A DNA stretch of 64,000 bases from Actinoalloteichus hymeniacidonis (GCF_014203365.1 NZ_JACHIS010000001.1:2604001-2668000), one strand, 5' to 3'; positions 24,361 through 38,000 are shown, counted from the first letter of the stretch. A program made the numbers and translations. The notes: a model not told the origin generated them from the sequence alone.

Positions 24361-24480
24361 TTGCCGGAGTCGCTGCGACAGTTTTAAAGTCCGATGTCGG
24401 AGACCGGGTGAAATCGGTCGACCCAGGGCTGCGGCGGCGCATGACGGACCGCATTATCGGTGCCCGATTCAGGAACACGG

Positions 24481-25878
24481 ATGAGGCGATCGGATGTGAA
24501 CGTGTCGGACGATGCGGCGATACTCTTCCTCAGTGCGGGCAACGCTGGCCTGATCAGTCCGCTGTACGCACTGGCGGGTGAACTGCTGCGGCGCGGCGTG
24601 CGCCCCGTGTGGTTCGCATCCAGCGATGAACGCGCCGAGGGAATTCGCGAACTATCCGGTGCGACGCCGATCGACTTCTACTCGCTCGGTCCTTACCGGC
24701 CTGAGTTCGACCCGGCCAACTGGAGCGACGCGGTCTACCACCAGGTCAACCGAACCTCCCGACTGCGTGGTTTCGCGGCGTTCATGGAGCAGGTCATGGA
24801 CTCCGAGTACGCCGAGGAGCGATACCGGCGCGCGTTGGCGGCGATCGACCACGTTCGTCCGGGTCTGATCGTCGTCGACCTGAACAGCCCGTGGGCGATC
24901 GATGCCGCGCAGACTCGGGGCGTCCCGTACGTGGTCAACGTCGCCACGCCGATCAGCTATGCCTTCCCCGAGCGGCTGCCGCTGGGCTTCCCCGGCCCGC
25001 TCTCGGGGTTGCCCCGCACGATGACCGGAAGGCAGCGGGCGACCAACGTCGCCTTCAAGATCCTGCGGCTGGGGTCGCTGCTCGCCTCCCGAAAGGCGCT
25101 GGACAACATGAGGTTCTACCGACGCAGGCATGCGCAGGGCCTGAAGAACCCGGGGTCGCTGCTTTCGCGTTACTGCGACGAGGCCGAGGTCGTGCTGGGC
25201 AATTCCGTCTTCGGCATCGAGTACCCCTTCTCGCCGGCTCCGGCCGATGTTCGGATGGTCGGCACCCTGGTACCGGAGACCCGGGAACGACCGGAGCGGC
25301 ATCGCGAGCTCTTCGAATGGCTCGACGCTCACCCCTCGACGATCTACATCGGTCTGGGATCGATGATGCGCCTCTCCGAACAGCAGAGCGCCGCGCTCAT
25401 GGCTGCGATCTCCCGGCTCGCAGAGCGGCATCATGTCGTCTGGAGCCTGGCCGCCGCGCAACACCGCCTCCTGCCCCGCGAGCTGCCCGCGAACCTGCGC
25501 ATCGAGACGTGGGTGCCGCAGACCGAGGTCGTCGCCCATCCGAATGTGCGGCTGTTCATCACCCACGGCGGCAACGGCGCGCATCACGGGCTGTACTTCG
25601 GCAAACCGCTGCTGGTGCTTCCGCATTCCTGGGAGACCAGAGACCTGGCCGTCCGGCTCATGGACGGCGGCGCGGCCCTGATGGTCGAGGACGTCTACTC
25701 GCTGACCGCCGAGGAGATCGTCACCAAGGTCGACCGGCTGCTGACCGAGAAATCCTTCAGCGAACGGGCCGACCACTGGCGTCATCGCCTCGTGGAGGCG
25801 GGCGGCGTTCGGGCGGCTGCGGACCTCGTCCTAGCCCATCGGCCGATGAGTCGAGCGGACGACACGTCGACGGCGTGA
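24481..25878 (+). CDS. Glycosyltransferase, GT1 (UGT/MGT) family
   Basis: A 465-residue GT-B fold glycosyltransferase expected to transfer the dTDP-deoxysugar to the polyketide. The N-terminal acceptor domain begins ILFLSAGNAGLISPLYALAG, the usual first beta strand with a loop. The C-terminal donor domain has IYIGLGSMMRLSEQQ and the nucleotide-sugar signature WVPQTEVVAHPNVRLFITHG, followed by GNGAHHGLYFGKPLLVLP. The usual HGGxxS/T becomes HGGNGAHHG, slightly divergent. I chose ATG 24481 because AGGA lies 6-7 bases upstream; the ATG at 24460 is in frame but poorly placed. It is the first gene of the rightward operon, 177 bases before the PKS gene, and is the only glycosyltransferase in the window. 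Confidence 0.93.
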   Translation: MRRSDVNVSDDAAILFLSAGNAGLISPLYALAGELLRRGVRPVWFASSDERAEGIRELSGATPIDFYSLGPYRPEFDPANWSDAVYHQVNRTSRLRGFAAFMEQVMDSEYAEERYRRALAAIDHVRPGLIVVDLNSPWAIDAAQTRGVPYVVNVATPISYAFPERLPLGFPGPLSGLPRTMTGRQRATNVAFKILRLGSLLASRKALDNMRFYRRRHAQGLKNPGSLLSRYCDEAEVVLGNSVFGIEYPFSPAPADVRMVGTLVPETRERPERHRELFEWLDAHPSTIYIGLGSMMRLSEQQSAALMAAISRLAERHHVVWSLAAAQHRLLPRELPANLRIETWVPQTEVVAHPNVRLFITHGGNGAHHGLYFGKPLLVLPHSWETRDLAVRLMDGGAALMVEDVYSLTAEEIVTKVDRLLTEKSFSERADHWRHRLVEAGGVRAAADLVLAHRPMSRADDTSTA

Positions 25879-25952
25879 CCGATCGGCGGCCCGGCCCCGC
25901 CCAGGCCGTGGCGTGACGTTCGCCCGGCATCCGCGCGGCGTGCCCGCCGGGA

Positions 25953-25974
25953 TGCGGGGATGGCGAGCCCCGCA
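25953..25974. other. Hairpin between glycosyltransferase and PKS gene
   Basis: TGCGGGG (25953-25959) is perfectly complementary to CCCCGCA (25968-25974) around an eight-base loop. There is no T-run. It may be an attenuator, an RNA-stabilising element, or chance in GC-rich DNA. Confidence 0.3.
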
Positions 25975-26055
25975 CAGGTACCACCTTAGGAACGACGTGG
26001 CTTGGTGAGAACGGGTTCTCTCCGAGATCGCGGCTCTGCGCAGAGGAGAGATCAG

Positions 26056-29000
26056 ATGGCGGACGAGGCCAGGCTTGTCGAGTACCTCAAGAAGATCACC
26101 GCCGAGCTTCGACAGGCCCACCGCCGACTGCGCGTCCTGGAGTCCGAGGAGGCCGAGCCGGTGGCCGTGGTGGGCATGGCCTGCCGTTATCCAGGTGGCG
26201 TGGCCTCGCCAGAGGATCTGTGGCGGCTGGTCGCCGAGGGCCGTGACGCGGTCTCGCCGTTCCCGGCCGACCGGGGTTGGGACTTGGAGAGCCTCGTCGA
26301 TCCGGATCCCGATCGCTCTGGCACGTCGTATGCCGATGAGGGTGGGTTTTTGTATGACGTGGCGGAGTTCGATGCGGGTTTGTTTGGGATTTCGCCGCGT
26401 GAGGCGGTGGCGATGGATCCGCAGCAGCGGTTGTTGTTGGAGGCGTCGTGGGAGGGGTTGGAGCGGGCGGGTATTGATCCGTTGTCGTTGAAGGGTAGTC
26501 GTACCGGGGTGTTCGCCGGGGTGATGTACCACGACTACGCCTCCCGACTGGCGGTCGTCCCCGCCGAGGTGGAGGGCTACCTCAGCGCGGGTGCCGCAGG
26601 CAGCGTCGTCTCCGGGCGCATCGCCTACTCCCTGGGGCTGGAGGGCCCCGCCGTCACCCTCGACACGGCCTGCTCGTCGTCGCTGGTGGCCCTGCACCTG
26701 GCCGCGCAGTCGCTGCGCGAGGACGAATGCTCCCTGGCGCTGGCGGGCGGCGTGACGGTCATGGCCTCGCCGGGGACGTTCGTGGAGTTCTCCCGGCAGC
26801 GTGGTCTGGCCGCCGATGGTCGGTGCAAGTCGTTCTCGGACGCCGCGGATGGCACCGGCTGGGGCGAGGGTGTCGGGGTCGTCGTGTTGGAGCGGTTGTC
26901 CGATGCGGTGCGTAACGGTCGTCAGATCTTGGCGGTGGTGAAGGGTTCGGCGGTCAATCAGGATGGTGCGTCGAATGGTTTGACGGCGCCGAATGGTCCG
27001 TCGCAGCAGCGGGTGATTCGGCAGGCGTTGGCGAATGCGCGGCTGTCCCCTCGGGACATCGATGTGGTGGAGGCGCATGGCACTGGGACTCGGTTGGGTG
27101 ATCCGATCGAGGCGCAGGCTTTGTTGGCGACCTATGGGCAGGACCGGGAACAGTCGGACCCGCTGTTTCTCGGTTCGGTGAAGTCGAACATCGCTCACAC
27201 GCAGGCTGCCGCAGGCGCGGCGGGCATCATCAAGATGGTCATGGCGATGCGTCATGGAGTGTTGCCGTCGACCTTGCATGTGGACGAGCCGTCATCCCAG
27301 GTGGACTGGTCGTCGGGTGGCGTGGAGTTGCTCACCGAGTCGCGGTCGTGGCCGGAGGTGGATCGGCCTCGTCGGGCTGCGGTGTCGTCGTTCGGGATCA
27401 GCGGGACCAACGCCCACGTCATCCTGGAGCAGCCACCGGCCCTGGACGCGCCGATAGAGACGGCGGATGACGCGCCGACCGACTCGGCATCCGGCACCGA
27501 CACGGCCGGACTGGTCCCCTGGGTGATCTCCGGGCGGTCGTCGACTGCCCTGCGTGCGCAGGCCGCGCGACTGGCCGCACACGTGGCCGCGCGACCGGAT
27601 TCGGCACCGGCCGATGTTGCGACGTCGCTGCTCACGACGCGTGCGCTGTTGGAGCATCGTGCGGTGGTGTTGGGGGCGGATGTCGCCGAGCTGGCCGCTG
27701 GTTTGGCTGAGGTGGCGGCGGGTCGTTCGGCGCCGGGTGTGGTGTCGGGTGTGGCGCGGGGTGCACGCCGGGTGGGGTTGGTGTTCTCGGGTCAGGGTTC
27801 GCAGTACGTGGGGATGGGTCGGGAACTGTATGACGTGTTCCCGGTGTTCGCGGGGGCGTTCGATGAGGTGTGTGCGGAGTTGGACCCGTTGTTGGGGTTC
27901 TCGCTGCGCGACGCCGTGTTCGCCGAGCCTGTGGCCGAGCGGACCGAGGGCCAGGACCGGCGATCGGCGGACGAGGGCTCGGATTCGATCGACGACACCG
28001 GACTGGCCCAGCCTGCCCTGTTCGCGGTCGAGGTGGCGTTGGTGCGGTTGCTTGCCGCGTTCGGAGTCGTTCCCGAGGTGGTGGCGGGTCATTCTTTGGG
28101 TGAGGTGACGGCGGCCTTCGTGGCGGGGGTGTGGTCGTTGCCGCAGGCGTGTCGGGTGGTGGCGGCGCGTGCCGGATTGATGCAGGCGTTGCCCGCGGGT
28201 GGGACGATGGCCTCCATCGCCGCCAGCGAGCAGGAGGTCGTGGACAGCCTGGCGGAACTCGTGTCGCACAGCTCTGCTGGGTCGGTGTCGATCGCTGCGG
28301 TGAACGGGCCATCGTCGACCGTGGTGTCCGGCGCGGCTGCGGCGGTGACCGAGGTCGTCGCGTGGTGGCGTGAGCGTGGTCGTCGGGTTCGTGTGTTGTC
28401 GGTGTCGCATGCGTTTCATTCCGCGTTGATGGATCCGATGCTCGACGACTACGGGCGGGTCCTTGCCGGGGTGGACTTCGGGTCGGCGGGATTGCCGTTG
28501 GTGTCCACCGTGACGGGTGAGGTGCTCGCGTCCGCCGTCGTGACCGACCCGGAGTACTGGGTGCGGCAGGTCCGAGAACCGGTGCGGTATGCCGACGCGG
28601 TGCGGACGCTGCGTGAGCTGGGCGTCACAACGGTGATCGAGATCGGACCCGGCACCACCCTCACCAGCCTGACCGAGGCCGCCCTCGACGGCGAGCAGAC
28701 GGTCGACCGCCCGAACGAGGTGGCCGCCGACCAGACGACGTCGCCGTCCAACGGGGCCGAACCTCCGGAGCCGGTGCGGTGTCTGCCATCGCTGCGTCCC
28801 GGTGCGCAGGAGTGCGCGACCGTTCTGACGGCGATCGCATCCCTTCAAGTCACCGGAACCCCGATCGACTTCACACCGATCCTGCCGAGGACCGCCCGAC
28901 CCGTCGAGCTCCCGACCTATGCCTTCCAACGCGAGCGATACTGGCTCGAGTCGGGGGAGTCGCTCGGTGATCTCTCGACGATCGGCCTCGCGCCACTCGA

Positions 29001-32000
29001 CCACCCCATGTTCCAGGCAGGCTTGGTGCTCGCGAACACCGAGGGCGACTTGCTCGCGGGCAGGCTTTCGCTGTCGGCTTTCCCCTGGCTGGCCGACCAC
29101 GTCGTCCTAGGCGCCGTCCTGTTGCCGGGGACCGCCTTCGTCGAACTCGCCACCTGGTGCGGCGAACAACTCGACCGCCCTGTACTGGCAGAACTCACGC
29201 TGGAAGCGCCGCTGGTACTGCCCGACACCGGATCGGTCCAGTTCCAATGCGCCGTCGACACCCCGGATGAGACCGGCGCCCGCAGCTTCAGCATCCACTC
29301 ACGTCGAGACGACGAGGAGCACTGGATCCGCCACGCCGCCGGACTGCTCACCACGAGGCCCGCATCGCAGCCGGACCTGCCGATCTGGCCGCCCTCGGAC
29401 TCCGATCCGCTGGACATCGACGACCTCTACGAGCGCTTCGCCGCAGGCGGATTCGACTACGGACCCTCCTTCCAAGGCCTTCGCCAGGCCTGGCGGCGGG
29501 ACGATCAGCTGTTCACCGAGGTGTCGCTGCCCGCCGAACAGCACGCCGAGGCAGGTCGGTTCGGTCTGCATCCCGCGTTGTTCGACGCCGCCCTGCACGG
29601 CATCGGCCTGCTCGACTCAGCTGGGGGCTCCGGCGGGCTGCCCTTCTCGTTCACCGGAGTGACGCTCCACGCAACAGGGGCCACGAGTCTCCGCGTGCTG
29701 CTCACACCGACCGGGGTCGACGAGGCGGCCCTGCTCGCCGTCGACGAGACGGGCAGGCCGGTCATCTCGGTCGACTCCCTCGTTCTGCGCGCAGTTTCGG
29801 CCGAACAGCTTGCCGAGAACAGGCCGGCATCCGCCGATTCGCTCTTCCGCATCGACTGGATGTCCGTTCCGCTGCCCGCCGCAGGCCCGGAAGGGCAGCC
29901 CGTCGCGCACCTCGATCTAGCCGACGTCCCCGATCCGGCCGCGCACCCGGAGCAGGGTGCCGACGACTTGGTCGCACTGGCAGCACAGCCCGAATCCGCC
30001 GACGGCCACAGGCCTGTGATCGTCGTGCGCTGCGGCAGGCCCGAGTCGGGGACAGACGTCGTCGCCGCTACCGGAGCGGCTACCCGTCGCACACTGCGAC
30101 TGCTCCAGAGCTGGTCGACAGACGATCGCCTCGCCGACGTACGACTGGTGTTCGTGACCGACGGCGTCGTTGCGGTCGACGGCGCGCCCGGCCTGCTCGA
30201 CCTGGTGGGCGCCGCAGTGCACGGTCTCGTCCGCTCCGCGCAGTCCGAACATCCCGGTCGCATCGTGCTCCTGGACACCGACGGCCATCCCCAATCGACG
30301 CGGATGTTCACCGCCGCTCTGGAGCTCGACGAGCCGCAGGTGGCCCTGCGCGCGGGTAGCGCGGTGGCACCCCGACTGGTCAGGATCCCGCGATCGCCTG
30401 CGGCGACGGTGCCCGGCGGTGTCGTCGCCGCCGAGAGTGTCGACCGTGTGGTGCTTGCACACGACAGCACGCAACCCACCGGAACCGTGCTGATCACCGG
30501 TGCTTCGGGTGCGCTCGGACGGGCGCTGGCCCGCCATCTCGTCGTGGACCATGGCGTCCGCCACCTGCTCCTGGTCAGCAGGCGAGGGATCGAGGCGCCG
30601 GGAATGACCGAGGTCGTCGCCGAACTGACCGAGATGGACGCGGACGTCCGGGCCGTCGCCTGTGACGTCGCGGACTCCGACGCGCTCGCGGGGCTACTGG
30701 GGGGAGTCTCCGCGGAGCACCCGCTGACCGGCGTCGTTCACGCGGCGGGCGTGGTGGACGACGGGATGCTCACGACCTTGACGTCGTCCCGGCTCGACGC
30801 CGTCCTGCGCCCCAAGGCCGCCGGGGCGTGGAACCTGCACGAGCAGACCAAGAATCTGCCCTCGGTCTCGTTGTTCGTCCTGTTCTCCTCGGCGTCCGGC
30901 CTGCTCGGCGGCGCCGGGCAGGCGAACTACGCGGCTGCCAACGCCTTTTTGGACGGACTCGCGGAGCATCGGCGAGCGCTCGGCTTACCGGGCACCTCTC
31001 TCGCGTGGGGGCTGTGGGATGCCGACGCGGGCATGGGCGGTGCCCTCGAACGGGCGCAGGTCCAGCGGATCACCCGCTCCGGGATCCTCGCACTGTCGGT
31101 CGAACAGGGTCTCGCGCTGTTCGATGAGACCTGGGACTCCGACCACGCGGTGTCCGCGCCGGTGCGGCTGGACCAGGCGCGGCTGCGGGAGGCCGCCGCC
31201 TCCGGCATGCTGCCGCCGTTGTTACGCGACCTCGTGCGTGCGCCTCGGCGCCGCGCGGCGGCAGGCAGCACGGACAACGCCGCAGAGGTGCACGGATTAC
31301 TGGCCGGGCGTTCCGATGCCGAGCAGCACAACGTCCTGTTGGACCTCGTGCGCTCCACTGCCGCCGCCGTTCTCGGGCACTCCTCGGCCTCAGCCGTCGA
31401 GCCGACCAGCCCCTTCCGCGATCTCGGCTTCGACTCGCTCACCGCAGTGGAACTGCGCAACGCCCTCGCCACCGGAGTGGGACGTCGGCTGCCCGCGACT
31501 CTGGTCTTCGACTTTCCCACTCCGCTGGATCTGGCGCGGCACCTGCGAGCGCAGCTCGGCGGCATCGATGTCGCGGCGCCTCGACCGGCCGTCGCCGCCG
31601 CGTTCGACGAGCCCATCGCCGTGGTGGGCATGGCTTGCAGGTTGCCCGGCGGTGTGACCTCTCCCGCCGATCTGTGGCGGCTGGTCGACACCGGCACCGA
31701 CGGAGTGTCGGGCTTTCCGACCGATCGGGGTTGGGATTTGGAGAGCCTGTTCGACGCCGACCCGGACCGCGTGGGCACGTCGTATGCCGATGAGGGTGGG
31801 TTTTTGTATGACGTGGCGGAGTTCGATGCGGGTTTGTTTGGGATTTCGCCGCGTGAGGCGGTGGCGATGGATCCGCAGCAGCGGTTGTTGTTGGAGGCGT
31901 CGTGGGAGGGGTTGGAGCGGGCGGGTATTGATCCGTTGTCGTTGAAGGGTAGTCGTACCGGGGTGTTCGCCGGGGTGATGTACCACGACTACGCCTCCCG

Positions 32001-35000
32001 ACTCGGTGTGGTCCCCGACGATGTCGAGGGATATCTCGGTACCGGCACCGCAGGCAGCGTGGTCTCCGGACGGATCTCCTATGTCTTCGGGCTGGAGGGT
32101 CCGGCGGTGACGGTGGACACGGCGTGTTCGTCCTCGTTGGTTGCCTTACATCAGGCGGCGCAGTCGCTGCGTGCCGGTGAGTGCTCGATGGCCCTGGCCG
32201 GTGGGGTGACCGTCATGTCCACCCCCGGGACGTTCGTGGAGTTCTCCCGGCAGCGTGGTCTGGCCGCCGATGGTCGGTGCAAGTCGTTCTCGGACGCCGC
32301 CGACGGCACCGGCTGGGCCGAGGGTGTCGGGGTCGTCGTGTTGGAGCGGTTGTCGGATGCGGTGGCGAACGGTCGTCGTGTTCTGGCGGTGGTGAGGGGT
32401 TCGGCGGTCAATCAGGATGGTGCGTCGAATGGTTTGACGGCGCCGAATGGTCCGTCGCAGCAGCGGGTGATTCGGCAGGCGTTGGCGAATGCGGGTTTGT
32501 CCACCGGGGATGTCGATGTGGTGGAGGCGCATGGCACTGGGACTCGGTTGGGTGATCCGATCGAGGCGCAGGCTCTGTTGGCGACCTATGGCCGTGATCG
32601 TGAGCCGGAGAATCCGGTGTTCCTGGGTTCGGTGAAGTCGAACATCGGGCACACCCAGGCCGCTGCGGGTGTGGCCGGTGTGATCAAGATGATCGAGGCC
32701 ATCCGGCACGGGGTGTTGCCGTCGACCTTGCATGTGGACGAGCCGTCGTCTCAGGTGGACTGGTCGTCGGGTGGCGTGGAGTTGCTCACCGAGTCCCGGC
32801 CGTGGCCGGAGGTCGACCGTCCGCGTCGTGCTGCGGTGTCGTCGTTCGGCTTCAGTGGGACCAACGCCCACCTCATCCTCGAACAACCGCCTGCCGACCA
32901 GACCGGTACGACCTCGGTGGAATCAGAGCGCTCCGATGCCGTCGTCGGGGCTCCCCCTGCGGCCGTGCCGGTGCCCTGGGTCCTGTCCGGACACAGCGAG
33001 GAGGCGTTGCGAGGGCAGGCCGCGCGCCTCGCCGATCACCTGACGGCGGAACCGGCTGTGCCGCCGCAACATCTCGCCCACACGCTGATCGGCTCGCGTG
33101 CGCTGTTGGAGCATCGTGCGGTGGTGTTGGGGGCGGATGTCGCCGAGCTGGCCGCTGGTTTGGCTGAGGTGGCGGCGGGTCGTTCGGCGCCGGGTGTGGT
33201 GTCGGGTGTGGCGCGGGGTGCACGCCGGGTGGGGATGGTGTTCTCGGGTCAGGGTTCGCAGTACGTGGGGATGGGTCGGGAACTGTATTCGGCGTTTCCG
33301 GTGTTCGCGGGGGCGTTCGATGAGGTGTGTGCGGAGTTGGACCCGTTGTTGGGGTTCTCGCTGCGCGAGGCGGTGTTCGGCGATGTAGTCCCGGATTGCG
33401 CTGTTGGCGAGTCCGGGGGAGGTGAATCGTCGCTGCTGTCGATCGATGCGACTGGGGTGGCGCAGCCGGGTTTGTTCGCGGTCGAGGTGGCGTTGGTCCG
33501 GTTGCTTGCCGCGTTCGGAGTCGTTCCCGAGGTGGTGGCGGGTCATTCTTTGGGTGAGGTGACGGCGGCCTTCGTGGCGGGGGTGTGGTCGTTGCCGCAG
33601 GCGTGTCGGGTGGTGGCGGCGCGTGCGGGATTGATGCAGGCGTTGCCCGCGGGTGGGGCGATGGCCTCCATCGCCGCCAGCGAGCAGGAGGTGCGGACGA
33701 GCATCGACGAACTCCAGACGGATCTCGACTCGTCGTCAACCGAGGTGGATGCCGCCACGACGACGCCGGTGCTACTCGACATCGCCGCAGTGAATTCGCC
33801 GACGGCGACGGTGATCTCGGGTGCCGAGGACGCCGTGGACCGTCTCGTCGCGCTCTGGCATGCGCGTGGCCGTCGAGTGCGGCGGTTGTCGGTGTCGCAT
33901 GCGTTCCATTCGTCGTCGATGGAGGCGATGACGGAGGAGTTCGGTCGGGTGCTGTCGACCGTGGAGCCCGGTTCGTCGTCGTTGTCGTCGGCGGTGGTGG
34001 TGTCCACGGTGACCGGCGAGGTGGTCGATGCGGAGGTGTTGTCGGATCCGGGGTACTGGGTGCGACAGGTTCGGGAGCCGGTGCGGTTCGCAGACGCGGT
34101 GCGGACATTGCGTGAGCTGGGCGTCACAACGGTGATCGAGATCGGACCCGGCACCACCCTCACGAGTCTCACCCACGACGTCATCGACGTCCTCGACGAT
34201 GAGGAGCACCTGCGGCGCGAACCACGGCGGACCGCCGGACACGACGCGGACGCCACGGCGACCTCCGATGCATCGTCGGCGGCAACGCCGTCCACGGCGA
34301 CCACGATGACAGCGGCCGCGCTGCTGCGACCGGGCATCGGTGAGGCGGAGTCGCTGGTGACCGCCCTGGCGTCAGTCCACGTCGGCGGCGTCCCGGTCGA
34401 CTGGTCGTCCATCGTGCCGACACCGACCGCCCCGCCGTTGGAACTCCCGACCTTCGCCTTCCAACGAGAACGTTTCTGGCTCGACGCCGATCGGGCCCGG
34501 TCGGATGCGAGCGGTCTGGGCCTGACCACCGTCGACCATCCGGTTCTCGGCGCCAGAGTCGATCTGCCCTCCGAGGCCGGCCTCGTGCTCACCGGGCTGC
34601 TCTCGGTCTCGGTGCTGCCGTGGTCGGCCGAACACCGAGTGGGCGAGAACCTCGTCCTGCCCGGCACCGGCCTGGTGGACTGGGTGCTGCACGCGGCGGC
34701 GGACCTCGGCCCGGTCGTGATCGACGAGCTGACCCTGCACGCCCCGGTGCTTCTCCCCCCGACCGGCGCGCTGAGCATCCGTGTCCAGCTGCGCGCGATC
34801 CGGGACGACGTCGAGACGGACTCGGCCGAGGGCCGACGGGCGGTGACCGTCCACACCCGCCCCTCGGACGAACCGACCGCCGACTGGACCGTCCACGCCA
34901 CCGGTTGGTTGACCATCGAGCCGACCACCCCGCGCGAGCCCGTCGCACCGGGTCTCGCCGCCTGGCCCCCCGCCGACGGCATCGTGCTGCCCGTTGACGA

Positions 35001-38000
35001 CCTGTACGACTCCTTCGCCGACGCGGGACTGTCCTACGGGCCCGCATTCCGAGGGCTGCGCCGAGCATGGCGAGGCACCGACACGGTGTTCGGCGAGATC
35101 GAACTGCCCGCACCCGTCCGCGCCGAGGCTGCCTCCCACGCCCTGCACCCGCTGCTGATGGACGCCGCGCTGCACGTGCTGGGCCTTCCCGACGCGGCCG
35201 CGTCGGTGGCCGCCGCAGGTAGGTCCACGCAGAGCGAGCCGGTCGCGGGGGTGTGGTTGCCGTTCTCGTGGGCCGGGGTACGTGTCCACGCCGTCGGGGC
35301 CGCGGCCGTCCGAGTCGCCATCACCGCCGCTGGAACCGACGCCGTGTCGCTGGCCATGGTCGACCCCGGCGGCGCCCCGGTGCTCACGGTGGATCGACTC
35401 GTCCTCCGCCCGGTCGGGCCCGACACCTTCACCTCGGCGCCCGCTGCGGGCCCCGATGCGCTCTACGGACTGGAGTGGACGCCCCTGCCGCAGGCCGAGC
35501 CGCCCGCAGTCGCCGAACACTGGGTACTGGTGGGCGCCACCGCATCGGATTCGACCGGTGTGATCGCCGACCTGCCCGGTATCGAGCCTGCCTTCGCTTC
35601 GACCGTGGCCGAGGCGTCGCATGGCGGCGTACCCGACGTCCTCGTCCTGTTCGGTGGGCCTTCCGAGGACTCGACCGGCCTCACCGAGGTGGTGCGCAGC
35701 ACCGTCGAGTCCACTGTGCAGACGATTCAGGACTGGCTCGACTCCGAAGGGCTGCTCGCCACCCGCCTGCTGGTGCTGACCCGAGGCGCCGTGCCCACCG
35801 CCGACGCGGACCCGGTGCGCGACCTCGTCGGCGCCGCTGTCTGGGGGCTGATCCGCACCGCGCAGACCGAGCATCCCAGCCGCATCACGATCGTCGATCT
35901 CGACGACGACCCGGCCTCTCCTGCTGCGCTGCCCGCCTTGGTCGCCGCAGGCGAATCGCAGGCCGCTGTGCGCTCCGGGACCGTCTTGGTGCCCAGACTG
36001 ACCCGTTTCGCCGCCGTACCCGAGCGTGCTTCCGCAGCCGGGGCGGACGACCACACCGACTCTCCGCCCGCCGACCCCGTGCCCGGCGATCGCGTCGACG
36101 GTTCCGAGGAAGCCCGATGGGTGCCCGCGTCGACGGTGTTGATCACCGGCGGCACCGGTGGTCTCGGCTCCGTGGTGGCCCGCCACCTGGTACGCACCGG
36201 CCGGGCCGCCTCGCTCGTGCTCGTGTCTCGCCGGGGTCCGGCTGCTCCGGGGGCGGCCGAGCTGGTGTCGGAGCTGGAGTCCTACGGCGCACGGGTGTCG
36301 GTGCGCGCGGGCGACGTCGCCGATCCGGACGTCGTCGCCGACCTGATCGCGACCGTGCCCGCGGAGTTCCCGCTCACCGGTGTGATCCACGCGGCGGGCG
36401 TGGTGTCCGACGGGGTGCTCGCCTCGCTGGACCCGGCCCGGCTGGCTGCGGCGGTGGCGCCGAAGGTGGCGGGCGCCTGGAACCTGCACCGCGCCACCGA
36501 GAATCTGGCCCTGTCGATGTTCACCGTGTTCTCCTCGGTGTCGGGCATCCTCGGGTCGGCGGGGCAGGGTGCCTACGCCGCCGGGAACGCCTTCCTGGAC
36601 GGTCTGGTCTCCTATCGGCGTGCGGCGGGCCTGTCGGGGACCTCCCTCGCCTGGGGTCCCTGGACCACCGAGACCGGAATGACCGCCGAGCTCAGCGAGA
36701 ACGACCACACCCGGATGAGGCGTTCCGGGCTGCGGTCGCTGGCTCCGACGCACGCCCTCACCCTGTTCGACCTCGTTACCGACATCCGGCCTGCTCTGGC
36801 CGTGCCGGTTGCCTTCGATCTGGCGTCCCTCGGCGGCCGCGACGCAGGCGACGTGCCCGCCCTCCTACATGGACTCGTGCGACTGCGTCCCCGCAAGGCG
36901 GCGTCCACGGCACCGGACGCGGCGGTCGGGCTGCGTGCCAGGCTCGCCCCGCTCGATGCGACCGAACGACAGCGCCTGCTGCTCACCATGGTGGGCACCG
37001 AGGTCGCCCTCGTGCTGGGCTACGGCGACCCGTCGCGGGTCTCGGTGGACCGCGAGTTCCGAGAGTCCGGCTTCGACTCGTTGACCGCGGTCGAACTGCG
37101 CAACCGGCTCGCCTCGACCACCGGTCTCCGGCTGCCCGCATCGTTGATCTTCGACTACCCCAGTGTCCGGGCATTGGCCGCACATCTCGACGACGTGCTG
37201 CTCGGTGAGCTCGCCGAGGTCGGCACGGCCACCGGACGAGCGGCCGGACTCGACGACGATCCGATCGCGATCGTGGCGATGAGCTGCCGGTATCCCGGTG
37301 ACGTCCGATCGCCGGAGGACCTGTGGCGGCTGCTGCTCGACGAGGGTGACGGCATCGTCTCCTTCCCCGACGACCGAGGCTGGGACGTCGCCGCCCTGTA
37401 CGACGCCGACCCGGATCGTTCCGGCACCAGCTACACCCGCGAGGGCGGCTTCCTGCGCGGTGCTGCGGAGTTCGATGCGGGTTTGTTTGGGATTTCGCCG
37501 CGTGAGGCGGTGGCGATGGATCCGCAGCAGCGGTTGTTGTTGGAGGCGTCGTGGGAGGCGTTGGAGCGGGCGGGTATTGCGCCGTCGTCGGTGAAGGGGA
37601 GTTCGACGGGGGTCTTCGCGGGGGTGATGTACAGCGACTACGCGAGCCTGCTGTCCGACGTGCCCCCGGAGGTGGAGGGACACCTCAGCACCGGGACGTC
37701 CAACAGCGTCGTGTCGGGTCGGATTGCTTATACGTTTGGTTTTGAGGGTCCGGCGGTGACGGTGGATACGGCGTGTTCGTCGTCGTTGGTGGCGTTGCAT
37801 TTGGCGGCGCAGTCGTTGCGGTCGGGTGAGTGTTCGTTGGCGTTGGCCGGTGGGGTGACGGTGATGTCGACGCCCACGGCCTTCGTGGAGTTCTCCCGGC
37901 AGCGTGGCCTGGCCGCCGACGGCAGGGTCAAGTCCTTCGCCGCGTCGGCCGACGGCACCGGCTGGGGTGAGGGCGTCGGGGTCGTCGTGTTGGAGCGGTT

